Origin: JAGHKQ01 sp041920565
GTDB taxonomy: Bacteria; Bacillota; Bacilli; Bacillales; Bacillaceae_G
Length of the DNA stretch: 13,633 nt
NCBI GenBank assembly: GCA_041920565.1
Contig: JBHGXS010000085.1
Location: 1 to 13,633 of the forward strand
Direction: 5' to 3'
A program made the position numbers and the translations under genes. The notes beneath the pieces are model-generated. The model did not search any database and was not told the origin of the DNA. It saw nothing but the letters and a program-made list of their open reading frames with translations. Shown here piece after piece: positions 7,617 through 13,395 of the stretch. The first letter of the stretch is position 1. Each line of letters begins with the position of its first letter.

Positions 7617-7663
7617 TCTATTTATACCGCTGCAGCTTCACGTATAGAAGCTTCTATTTATAC
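7617..7663 (-). promoter_or_regulatory. Palindrome and direct repeats upstream of ispA
   Basis: An 11-bp sequence (GTATAAATAGA on the minus strand) occurs at 7617-7627 and 7653-7663, 36 bp apart. Each copy contains a TATAAA that could serve as a -10 box, though neither has a good -35. A perfect 14-bp palindrome (ATAGAAG/CTTCTAT, 7644-7657) overlaps the upstream copy. Together they look like a regulated promoter region for ispA; the regulator is unknown. Confidence 0.35.
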
Positions 7664-7715
7664 AATTCGAGGAACAGCCCAAAATTCCTTCTTTAAAATC
7701 GAACAAACATTCTTT

Positions 7716-8438
7716 TTATAACACTTTGCTTAAAAACAGCTTCGTGCGTTCATGCTGCGGCTGCTCAAACAGCTCGTTCGGAGAATTTTCTTCTACTATA
7801 TATCCCCCGTCCATAAATATAACCCGGTCCCCCACTTCTCTCGCAAATCCCATTTCATGCGTCACTACGACCATCGTCATTCCGTCTTTTGCCAGCTGCT
7901 TCATTACTTCCAGCACTTCTCCGACCATTTCCGGGTCTAGCGCGGAAGTAGGTTCATCGAACAGCATAATCTTCGGCTCCATCGCCAGAGCACGAGCAAT
8001 GGCTACGCGCTGCTTTTGCCCTCCCGAAAGCGAATCGGGATATGTATCATACTTATCTGCTAACCCTACTTTCGCTAATAAATCCATTGCTTTTTTCTCC
8101 GCTTTTTCTTTTGTCCATTTTCGGACAACAATGGGAGCGAGCGTAATATTTTCAAGGACCGTTTTATGAGGGAATAAATGAAAATGCTGAAACACCATGC
8201 CAACTTCCGCACGAAGCGCATTAATGTTTGTTTTTTTATCTAAAATGGAGACTCCATCAATGAGGATTTCCCCGTCCGTTACTTCTTCCAACAAATTCAA
8301 GCAGCGCAAAAAGGTCGATTTTCCGGAACCGGAAGGTCCGATTACGACAACTACTTCCTTTTCTTTAACATCAGTAGAAATTTCTTTCAATACTTCCAGC
8401 GTTCCGAAGTTCTTTTTTAGTTGTTTTACTTTTATCAT
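7716..8438 (-). CDS. Polar amino-acid ABC transporter ATP-binding protein (GlnQ/ArtR type)
   Basis: A 240-aa cytoplasmic ABC ATPase of the polar amino-acid uptake family. Walker A is GPSGSGKST (34-42), the Q-loop glutamine is Q84 in MVFQHFHLFP, the signature is LSGGQKQR (137-144), Walker B is IMLFDE (157-162), and the switch histidine is H194 in VVTHEMGFA. All catalytic motifs are intact. It resembles B. subtilis ArtR and GlnQ about equally by eye, so arginine versus glutamine specificity is left open. The ATG at 8438 follows AGAGGTTGG. The start lies inside the 3' end of the permease gene, with an unusually long 68-nt out-of-frame overlap, so expression should be coupled. No substrate-binding protein gene is adjacent. 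Confidence 0.93.
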   Translation of the reverse strand: MIKVKQLKKNFGTLEVLKEISTDVKEKEVVVVIGPSGSGKSTFLRCLNLLEEVTDGEILIDGVSILDKKTNINALRAEVGMVFQHFHLFPHKTVLENITLAPIVVRKWTKEKAEKKAMDLLAKVGLADKYDTYPDSLSGGQKQRVAIARALAMEPKIMLFDEPTSALDPEMVGEVLEVMKQLAKDGMTMVVVTHEMGFAREVGDRVIFMDGGYIVEENSPNELFEQPQHERTKLFLSKVL

Positions 8439-9090
8439 TCGTATCCAACCTCTTTTCCAAATAATTTAATAGGTACGTGAGAGACAGAGTCAATACTAGA
8501 TAAATTAGCGCTACGGTAATGTAAGGCTCCCATACTCGATAGTATTGGGCAACGGCAGCTTTCCCCCAGTACAACAGCTCGGGAGCTGCCAGAACAGATG
8601 CCAAGGAAGATTCTTTTAGCAGAACGATAAATTCGTTTCCAAGAGGCGGAATCATTCTCTTAAATGCTTGCGGAATGATGATGTGCCGCATTGTTTCCGC
8701 ATGCGTCATGCCAAGAGAACGCGCAGCCTCTGTTTGCCCCTTATCAATGGACTGAATGCCGGCACGAAAGATTTCGGCAATATAAGCTGCTGCGTTTAAT
8801 GACAATCCTACTGTTGCTGACACAACTCCGTTTGCAGGGCCCATGAATAACGGCATAACACCAAAATGAATAATTAATAATTGCACTAGTAACGGGGTTC
8901 CGCGAAAGAAATTAATATACCAAATAAAAGGAAGGCGAACCCATCGATTGATAGACATTCTCCCAAGCCCTACTGCTAAGCCTAAAATCGTACCGCACAA
9001 GATTGCGATAATTGAAATTAATAAAGTAAGCAAAAGTCCTTTTAAAAAAAATGGTGCATATTCTGTAATAATGCTAAACTGCCAATCCAT
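8371..9090 (-). CDS. Polar amino-acid ABC transporter permease (HisM/GlnP type)
   Basis: A 239-aa inner-membrane permease. The N-terminal His/Glu/Gln-type region runs from YAPFFLKGLLLTLLISI through FRGTPLLVQL. The EAA loop that docks the ATPase is at 121-143 (EAARSLGMTH ... IIIPQAF). About five membrane helices are visible. The ATG at 9090 follows AAAGGAGG; an upstream in-frame TTG (9123) has no site. The last 23 or so residues (from SKTTKKEL on) are read from DNA that also encodes the ATPase N-terminus and extend beyond the usual family end near LEKRL. Upstream are two TATAAT boxes (9146-9141 and 9137-9132) without a convincing -35. It pairs with the ATPase; the binding protein must be encoded elsewhere. 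Confidence 0.92.
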   Translation of the reverse strand: MDWQFSIITEYAPFFLKGLLLTLLISIIAILCGTILGLAVGLGRMSINRWVRLPFIWYINFFRGTPLLVQLLIIHFGVMPLFMGPANGVVSATVGLSLNAAAYIAEIFRAGIQSIDKGQTEAARSLGMTHAETMRHIIIPQAFKRMIPPLGNEFIVLLKESSLASVLAAPELLYWGKAAVAQYYRVWEPYITVALIYLVLTLSLTYLLNYLEKRLDTNDKSKTTKKELRNAGSIERNFY

Positions 9091-9211
9091 CTTCGATTCC
9101 TCCTTTAGCTGATACTTGAACAAGATTCTTTATTATATCCATTATATTTGCTAAATTACGATAATAAAAGTCATAAAAATCATAAAATAATAAAAATTTA
9201 AATAATTTAAG

Positions 9212-9242
9212 ACAAAAAGCACCATTGTTATGGCGCTTTTTA
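9212..9242 (-). terminator. Terminator of cotH
   Basis: On the minus strand AAAAAGCGCCAT pairs with ATGGTGCTTTTT across an AACA loop; the single irregular position is a G-U pair in that orientation (A-C on the other strand). A T-run follows. It overlaps the TAA stop of cotH, so its direction is clear. Confidence 0.85.
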
Positions 9243-10328
9243 CATTAAATCTTTTAAATGCTGTTTCAAAAATTGATTTCTATCTTTTATATACTGTAAA
9301 ATGACCTTTGGCTCTTCATCAAATACCGCCATGTTTTCCTTAATAAAAGGATCCTTAATTACATATGGATGAAGCGTTTCGTATAGTTCCTCCACAACCG
9401 GCTTCATATATTCTACCGTAAACTGTTCTTCAAGCACCTGTTTTAGCAGTATATAGTATAAGTTTCGAAACGAAGCAACATCCAACAGACGGGCGCTTAA
9501 TGTATTGTAGCCTTGAATGCGAACATAATCATATTCCATTTCTCTGCCATGGATATCCCTTCCCCACGTCGCATCATAATCCCAAGGAATGATTTCAAAC
9601 AATCCCGTTTCTCCATTCCGGTACAAAGCATAGTTATGAACGAATCCGTCAAAGTTCTGCGTGCAAACTACCCCGATCAGCCACCGTAAATATTGTTCTA
9701 TATTTACGTACTTTACAATTTCTCTTTCATAATCTGCCCTTGAGATAGTATTCAGCTTATAAATAAATTCGTTTAAATACTCTTGGCTTTTTTTATCACC
9801 GTGCTTCAACTCGTAGCCGGAGATTAAAGATTCCTTTACATCACGATCCAATTCGCTGACAAGAGAGAAATTGGCATCATCGTCGACCGCATAATAAATG
9901 GAACCGTCCGGCAAATTTCTTATCTTCAGAAAATTCTCATCCACTGACTCCAATTGTAAATAAACGCCTTGAAACCTGCCGTTCAATGTTATAACAACAT
10001 GCTGGGACCTTGGAGACAATGTTCCGATATCAGAAAAAAAATCAAGCGACAGCTTATTTCGCATTAAAGACGGGTCTTTAAACTCCGCATTTAAATGTAC
10101 TTCTTTTGCTCCGTAAAATGTTTTCGGCTTATAAAAAGAAACGTGGTATGATTTTTTATCAAACTTCCGTATATGCGACCCCCGGTACACAATATCGATA
10201 TCATACTTTTTATTTTGATATGTGAATTTCGCAGGAACCGGGTCGTCGCACCAAATGTCTTTTCGCAATTCTACAAGATTCATAGGGTGAATGAATAGAT
10301 CGTAAGAAGGCAAAGCCTTTTTTGACAT
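9240..10328 (-). CDS. cotH: CotH, spore-coat atypical protein kinase
   Basis: A 362-aa CotH-family protein from the chosen start, the same length as I recall for B. subtilis CotH. CotH is an atypical Ser/Thr kinase that phosphorylates CotG and CotB and is needed for outer coat assembly. Conserved features are YRGSHIRKFDKKSYHV (48-63), the ESVDENF block (127-133), the catalytic-loop region NFDGFVHNYALYR with Asp227, and the metal-binding IIPWDYDATWGRD with Asp250. These aspartates correspond within one residue to the D228 and D251 reported as essential in B. subtilis. The ATG at 10328 has an AAGGGAAGAG site; an upstream in-frame ATG (10352) falls at the predicted transcript start and has no site. 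The gene is divergent from two cotG-like genes, its probable substrates. Confidence 0.95.
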   Translation of the reverse strand: MSKKALPSYDLFIHPMNLVELRKDIWCDDPVPAKFTYQNKKYDIDIVYRGSHIRKFDKKSYHVSFYKPKTFYGAKEVHLNAEFKDPSLMRNKLSLDFFSDIGTLSPRSQHVVITLNGRFQGVYLQLESVDENFLKIRNLPDGSIYYAVDDDANFSLVSELDRDVKESLISGYELKHGDKKSQEYLNEFIYKLNTISRADYEREIVKYVNIEQYLRWLIGVVCTQNFDGFVHNYALYRNGETGLFEIIPWDYDATWGRDIHGREMEYDYVRIQGYNTLSARLLDVASFRNLYYILLKQVLEEQFTVEYMKPVVEELYETLHPYVIKDPFIKENMAVFDEEPKVILQYIKDRNQFLKQHLKDLM

Positions 10329-10359
10329 AGGATCTCTTCCCTTCCATAGCATCTATAAT

Positions 10360-10368
10360 TAATGTATG
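10360..10368 (-). promoter_or_regulatory. Sporulation-type -10 element of cotH
   Basis: CATACATTA on the minus strand fits both the sigma-K -10 (CATAnnnTA) and the sigma-E -10 (CATACAnT). The -35 region (about 10388-10385, GTCA) is a poor match to either. A start near 10353 gives a leader of about 25 nt before the ATG at 10328. Confidence 0.45.
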
Positions 10369-10434
10369 CTCTTTTAGGGAAACTTGACACAATGGGCAGG
10401 TGCGTATTTTTTTCCAATTCAACACTTGTCCGAT

Positions 10435-10462
10435 ACCCAGTCTTGTATCCTCTCATATTTTG
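10435..10462 (+). promoter_or_regulatory. Possible sigma-K promoter of the 77-aa cotG-like gene
   Basis: ACC (10435-10437), a 16-bp spacer and CATATTTTG (10454-10462) resemble the sigma-K pattern, with the last base off consensus. Transcription would start near 10469, at the foot of a hairpin. Confidence 0.38.
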
Positions 10463-10467
10463 ATAGT

Positions 10468-10492
10468 AAAAAGAAGCTTGTCTCTTCTTTTT
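10468..10492 (+). other. 5'-leader hairpin of the 77-aa cotG-like gene
   Basis: A perfect 9-bp stem (AAAAAGAAG at 10468-10476 with CTTCTTTTT at 10484-10492) and 7-nt loop lies about 25 nt before the TTG start. It may stabilise the 5' end of the mRNA. The T-run on both sides means it could also act as a weak terminator in either direction. Confidence 0.4.
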
Positions 10493-10516
10493 AAAACAAA
10501 TAAAAGAGGGATAACA

Positions 10517-10750
10517 TTGAGTTACTACAAAAAAGACATTTATAAAGCCTATAATGATGTAATGGATTCCGGCATGGGTGACTACTTGTACCAAGAACCA
10601 AAACGCTACAGCAGAGACTCCTATCAAAAATCTTGTTCTTGCCACTCCTACAAACGTTCTTGCGACAAGGGGCATTACTACTGGGATTCTGACCGTTCTA
10701 GAAAAAAACATTCCGGCAACTCCAGAAAAAGACGTTCTTTCCACTGGTAA
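10517..10750 (+). CDS. Small CotG-like spore coat protein
   Basis: A 77-aa basic protein rich in Ser, Tyr, Lys, Arg and Cys. Its N-terminus (Y-K-K-D-I ... SGMGDYLYQEP, residues 4-28) matches the N-terminal module of CotG proteins, including the QEP end seen in B. subtilis CotG. It also matches the larger neighbour (SAGMGDFLRQEP). The rest is low complexity (SYQKSCSCHSYKRSC) and ends KRRSFHW, with no extended repeat array. The TTG at 10517 is chosen because GAGGGATAACA precedes it and the family N-terminus begins there; an upstream GTG extension looks non-coding. It is divergent from cotH and so a likely CotH substrate. It could be a degenerate or shortened cotG copy, but the frame is intact and the start is conserved. 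Confidence 0.75.
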   Translation: MSYYKKDIYKAYNDVMDSGMGDYLYQEPKRYSRDSYQKSCSCHSYKRSCDKGHYYWDSDRSRKKHSGNSRKRRSFHW

Positions 10751-10761
10751 TTTCCGACCGG

Positions 10762-10820
10762 AAAATAGGCCGCTATCCATGTGGTCTATCTATACATACA
10801 GGATATTTGCCTATTTTTTT
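10762..10820 (+). terminator. Possible terminator between the two cotG-like genes
   Basis: AAAATAGGC (10762-10770) pairs perfectly with GCCTATTTT (10809-10817), followed by further Ts. The 38-nt loop is long for an intrinsic terminator, so this is tentative. Confidence 0.3.
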
Positions 10821-10839
10821 AAATATAGGTCATGCCCTA

Positions 10840-10868
10840 AACAATTGCGGAGGATTTATCATACTTTA
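10840..10868 (+). promoter_or_regulatory. Sigma-K promoter of the cotG-like gene
   Basis: AACA (10840-10843), a 16-bp spacer and CATACTTTA (10860-10868) match the sigma-K consensus mACm-N16-CATAnnnTA at every defined position. The start would be near 10875, giving an 80-nt leader. This places expression late in the mother cell, as expected for an outer-coat protein. Confidence 0.75.
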
Positions 10869-10954
10869 TAGAAGAAGTGGAGAATGAAAACTATTATATG
10901 TGCATATTGCCACTTAAACTATACAAATAACTTCAATAAGGAGAGGTTAATATT

Positions 10955-11485
10955 ATGGGAAATTATCGCAATAAAGACCTTCGCAGCACGGTAAACGATT
11001 TGTTTAGTGCTGGAATGGGCGACTTTTTAAGACAAGAACCTCGTTCGATGAGAGGAAGAAGCCGCAGCTCCAGAGGAGGGCATTCCAGCAGATCCGGACG
11101 TTCCCGGTCTTCAAGAGGTTCCCGTCGCTCTAGACGCTCCTGGTTTTCCAGCTGCTCTTGTCGCTCCAGACGCTCTTGGTTCTCCAGAAGTTCCCGGTCT
11201 TCAAGAGGTTCCCGGTCTTCAAGAGGTTCCCGCCGTTCCAGACGTTCCCGGTCTTCAAGGGGTTCCCGTCGTTCCAAGCGTTCTTATTTCTCTAAAGGAT
11301 CCAGCTGTTCCGGACATTCCCAGCGCTCTTCAGATTGTGAATTTACTGTCTTTAAGTCATACGATAAATCAAGCGAGCCGCGTGTTCGTTTTATAAACGA
11401 ATTTCCTCAACAAAAAAAGGAAAAACCGAAATATAATGACAAAGATGACTACGACAGACTGCCTTGCCGCCGTTGTCCGTGGTAA
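10955..11485 (+). CDS. cotG: CotG-like Ser/Arg-repeat spore coat protein
   Basis: A 176-aa very basic protein with three parts. Residues 1-29 form the CotG-type N-terminal module (SAGMGDFLRQEP). Residues 44-127 are a strict array with Ser at every third position (44, 47, 50 ... 125; 28 in a row), mostly Arg between, with Trp-Phe, Tyr-Phe and Cys inserts. Residues 128-176 form a mixed, more acidic tail ending CRRCPW. B. subtilis CotG has Lys/His-rich repeats instead, so this is an Arg-rich version. It should be an intrinsically disordered coat scaffold and a substrate of CotH. The ATG at 10955 follows AAGGAGAGG. It has its own sigma-K promoter and ends before a strong shared terminator. Orthology to CotG rests on N-terminus and context rather than repeat identity. 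Confidence 0.88.
   Translation: MGNYRNKDLRSTVNDLFSAGMGDFLRQEPRSMRGRSRSSRGGHSSRSGRSRSSRGSRRSRRSWFSSCSCRSRRSWFSRSSRSSRGSRSSRGSRRSRRSRSSRGSRRSKRSYFSKGSSCSGHSQRSSDCEFTVFKSYDKSSEPRVRFINEFPQQKKEKPKYNDKDDYDRLPCRRCPW
11101..11262 (+). repeat. 18-nt coding repeats in the cotG-like gene
   Basis: The 18-mer TTCCCGGTCTTCAAGAGG occurs at 11101-11118, 11191-11208, 11209-11226 and, with one A-to-G change, at 11245-11262. The offsets are 90, 18 and 36 nt, all multiples of 18. In frame it encodes the hexapeptide SRSSRG. Diverged units fill the gaps, consistent with growth by tandem duplication. Confidence 0.85.
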
Positions 11486-11534
11486 TCAAGACAGCAGCGC
11501 AGCCCTTTAATTAATTTTGCTTTTTCAATACAAT

Positions 11535-11566
11535 AAAAACTGCCGATTCGCTCGGCAGCTTTTTCA
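11535..11566. terminator. Bidirectional terminator shared by cotG-like and 2H phosphoesterase genes
   Basis: A 7-bp GC-rich stem (CTGCCGA 11540-11546 with TCGGCAG 11552-11558, loop TTCGC) has five Ts on each side in the respective sense. It lies between the convergent genes and overlaps the phosphoesterase stop region. Confidence 0.85.
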
Positions 11567-12097
11567 TTTTAATAATGGTAAATCCGTGTACTTTCGATAG
11601 CGTCCGTCTTCTTTCTGTTTATACACTCGAATGTATTCTGCAACGAATGCCGGATATGGGTGCAGCAAATGCTCTGCTTTAATTTCCATTTCCAACAATT
11701 CTTTTTCAGTCAATCCATGGACTGTTTGTCCTAAAGTCAGATGAGGAATGTAGTGCTCTTTTTCAAAGTAACGATGTGACAGCTTCGGATCTGGAAAAAT
11801 AATGTCAACCCAATTATTATGGAGATCATATAAAAACCGCCCTTTTACGCTTAAATAAACTACATTTTTTCCAAACCATTCCGGCTCACAAAGCCGTACG
11901 GAAAAAGCAGGACACTGAGCTGTATATTCTTCTGCTTTCTCAAGCCATCTTTCGTCGCTTGTTAAACCCGCTTGTGTTTTTACTGTAATATGCGGTTCCG
12001 CCAATTCACAAAGAAGATGTTTATTCCATTTTCGTTGAAAGGAAATAATTTTTTCTTTGTATTCTTCCGGTGGTACAATCCCCAAAAAATAACTTAT
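11564..12097 (-). CDS. 2H phosphoesterase superfamily protein (2'-5' RNA ligase-like), apparent ATA start
   Basis: A 177-aa protein with the two signature motifs of 2H phosphoesterases, HIT (about residue 36) and HLT (about 119), which together form the active site. Members hydrolyse cyclic phosphodiesters of RNA or nucleotides, or ligate 2'-5' bonds in vitro. The conserved N-terminus SYFLGIVPP begins immediately after an ATA codon at 12097-12095. GGGGG lies five bases upstream of that codon. The only canonical alternative is TTG at 12085, which removes four conserved-looking residues and sits about 17 nt from the site. I therefore place the start at the ATA. It is either a rare non-canonical initiator or a mutated or miscalled ATG. 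The small Cys-rich ORF stops one base upstream. Confidence 0.8.
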   Translation of the reverse strand: MSYFLGIVPPEEYKEKIISFQRKWNKHLLCELAEPHITVKTQAGLTSDERWLEKAEEYTAQCPAFSVRLCEPEWFGKNVVYLSVKGRFLYDLHNNWVDIIFPDPKLSHRYFEKEHYIPHLTLGQTVHGLTEKELLEMEIKAEHLLHPYPAFVAEYIRVYKQKEDGRYRKYTDLPLLK

Positions 12098-12098
12098 C

Positions 12099-12248
12099 TT
12101 ATCCCCCGCTTTTCAAGGTTAAAATACACTTATAGCAAGAGCCAACAGCAGCTGCAGCATGCAGTAGGCCGCCGCAAGCCAACACAGTAATCCCAGCTTT
12201 ACAACATATTGAGCAGCCTTTTTTTGCTGCATACCTACACTTGCCCAT
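12099..12248 (-). CDS. Small cysteine-rich hypothetical protein
   Basis: A 49-aa ORF with seven cysteines (4, 12, 15, 16, 25, 38, 41). A basic N-terminus (MGKCRYAAKKGC) is followed by a hydrophobic, Ala/Gly-rich centre (about 18-36). The ATG at 12248 is preceded by GAGGAGT with slightly short spacing. Its TAA (12101-12099) lies in the ribosome binding region of the 2H phosphoesterase gene, so the two may be coupled. The frame stays open upstream to 12314 without a good start. The adjacent frame ends in a hydrophobic peptide at 12260, so this may be the second half of a longer, frameshifted protein. I do not recognise the family. Confidence 0.38.
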   Translation of the reverse strand: MGKCRYAAKKGCSICCKAGITVLACGGLLHAAAAVGSCYKCILTLKSGG

Positions 12249-12605
12249 ATGACTCCTCAGCCCGAATAAATGAAAAAGAACACAAGCAGTCCTGCACGCA
12301 TGTACATGGCCCAAGAAAAAGGACCAAAAAGCAATAATCGAGAAATGGCTTCCCCCCTCTTTCTACTCTTAATTTCTACTAATATAGTAGAGGGAACAAA
12401 AAAATATACATGATTTTGACTCGTACTGCCATTAAAATGGCAAGGTTTTGTAGCTGGGAACTTCGCTCACCCTCAAACTGCAAGAACAGAATTCCCAACA
12501 TAGAACATATCAGCGACTCCCACTCCGGTGAGTGCGTTTGTGCCCAAAGACACCGCCGAGTAAACAAACTACTATCTTTAACAGAAATCTTTGGGAACAT
12601 CGTCA
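12249..12605. other. Gap with no convincing intact gene; possible gene remnants
   Basis: No ORF here has a credible start, ribosome binding site and protein-like content together. Two minus-strand stretches look faintly coding but lack normal starts. One near 12530-12465 reads ALTGVGVADMFYVGNSVLAV before stop codons. One runs from an ATT at about 12345 (good GGGGGG site, LLLFGPFSWAMYMRAGLLVF) to a TGA near 12260. There is a palindrome CTACTA-N3-TAGTAG at 12376-12390, and a 14-nt inverted repeat at 12428-12441 (GCCATT/AATGGC) without a T-run. No clear terminator follows the MBL-fold gene. Confidence 0.4.
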
Positions 12606-13379
12606 TCAGTCAATGCTGTATTCCATGCCATCATAAGCAAACATCATATGGGAAGGGAGCTCTCCGCTTCTTTCATCCGCATCAATATCATGAGAAAGAT
12701 GCGTAAAAATGATTTGTTTCGCTCTCAACTTCTCGTCTATTGCCAACACTTCTTTCGTACTGTACACAGATCGAGTATGCATAGGAGCTTGCTCATCCCA
12801 AAACGAAGTGCCGATGATAAGTAAATCTAGATGCAGAAAAGGCTCCAATTCTTCATCTGTAAGATTGATGGCATCCGATACATAGGCCCATTTAAAATCA
12901 TCTTTTATAAATCTAATTCCGTACGAATACCCATTATGGCCATGATTTACTTTATGAAATGAAACATCATATTCTCCTATCTTCCAAGACGTTGCACCCG
13001 CAAATTCGAGCAACTCTCTGTTTTGTAAATACGGATACCGCCCTATAACCGTTTCGATGATGTCAGGAGGACTCACGACAGTTCCTTTTACTTTATTAGT
13101 AAACAACAGATCCGAATAGTCTCCCAGCCCAGCAATATGGTCATTATGCGCATGGGTAAGGAGTACTGTTGGCGGGATTTTTGTATTTAAAAATCGCAAG
13201 GACTGCATGCGATAATCGGGAGATAAATCAATCAATGTTGTTTTCTCTCCCATATGAATCGCCAGACTCGGGCGCGTACGAACATTGACCTTTTTCTGCT
13301 CCCGGCATACCTTGCATTGACAAAAAATACGCGGCACCCCTTTTGCATCGCTTGTTCCTAAAAATTGCAATCTTGTCAT
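12606..13379 (-). CDS. PhnP-like metallo-beta-lactamase-fold phosphodiesterase
   Basis: A 257-aa MBL-fold hydrolase. The metal site is HAHNDH (76-81), with further ligands likely at His146 or His148 (NHGHNGYSYG), Asp169 (YVSDA) and His227/His230 (FTHLSHD). The N-terminus has GTSDAKGVPRIFCQCKVC with Cys20, 22 and 25. This Cys cluster with the GTS..G.P opening is typical of PhnP-type enzymes, which cleave cyclic phosphodiesters such as phosphoribosyl 1,2-cyclic phosphate. No phn genes are nearby, so the in vivo substrate is open. The ATG at 13379 follows AGAGGAAGT. It lies 16 bp after a Nudix gene and is probably co-transcribed with it. Confidence 0.9.
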   Translation of the reverse strand: MTRLQFLGTSDAKGVPRIFCQCKVCREQKKVNVRTRPSLAIHMGEKTTLIDLSPDYRMQSLRFLNTKIPPTVLLTHAHNDHIAGLGDYSDLLFTNKVKGTVVSPPDIIETVIGRYPYLQNRELLEFAGATSWKIGEYDVSFHKVNHGHNGYSYGIRFIKDDFKWAYVSDAINLTDEELEPFLHLDLLIIGTSFWDEQAPMHTRSVYSTKEVLAIDEKLRAKQIIFTHLSHDIDADERSGELPSHMMFAYDGMEYSID

Positions 13380-13395
13380 TGGACTTCCTCTTTTC

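Noticed and set aside
9132..9200. Strong promoter for the ABC transporter from two TATAAT boxes
   Set aside because: Neither box has a recognisable -35 at a suitable distance, and the stretch is so AT-rich that such hexamers are expected by chance.
10280..10780. Long minus-strand frame (166 aa) across the cotH upstream region
   Set aside because: It overlaps the cotH start and runs antisense to the 77-aa cotG-like gene, has no start signal, and reads like antisense low-complexity sequence.
10963..11277. Minus-strand ORF of 104 aa made of ERREPLEDRE-like repeats
   Set aside because: It is the antisense reading of the Ser/Arg codon repeats in the cotG-like gene; repeat DNA keeps all frames open. 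It has no ribosome binding site or independent protein character.
12379..12606. Minus-strand 75-aa ORF directly after the MBL-fold gene
   Set aside because: It has no clear ribosome binding site and composition is not protein-like; a different frame in the same stretch looks more coding but is interrupted.
12410..12706. Plus-strand ORF of 98 aa and overlapping 77-aa ORF
   Set aside because: Largely antisense to the MBL-fold gene and the adjacent gap; no good ribosome binding site, and composition (many Cys, His, Arg) is unlike a real protein.
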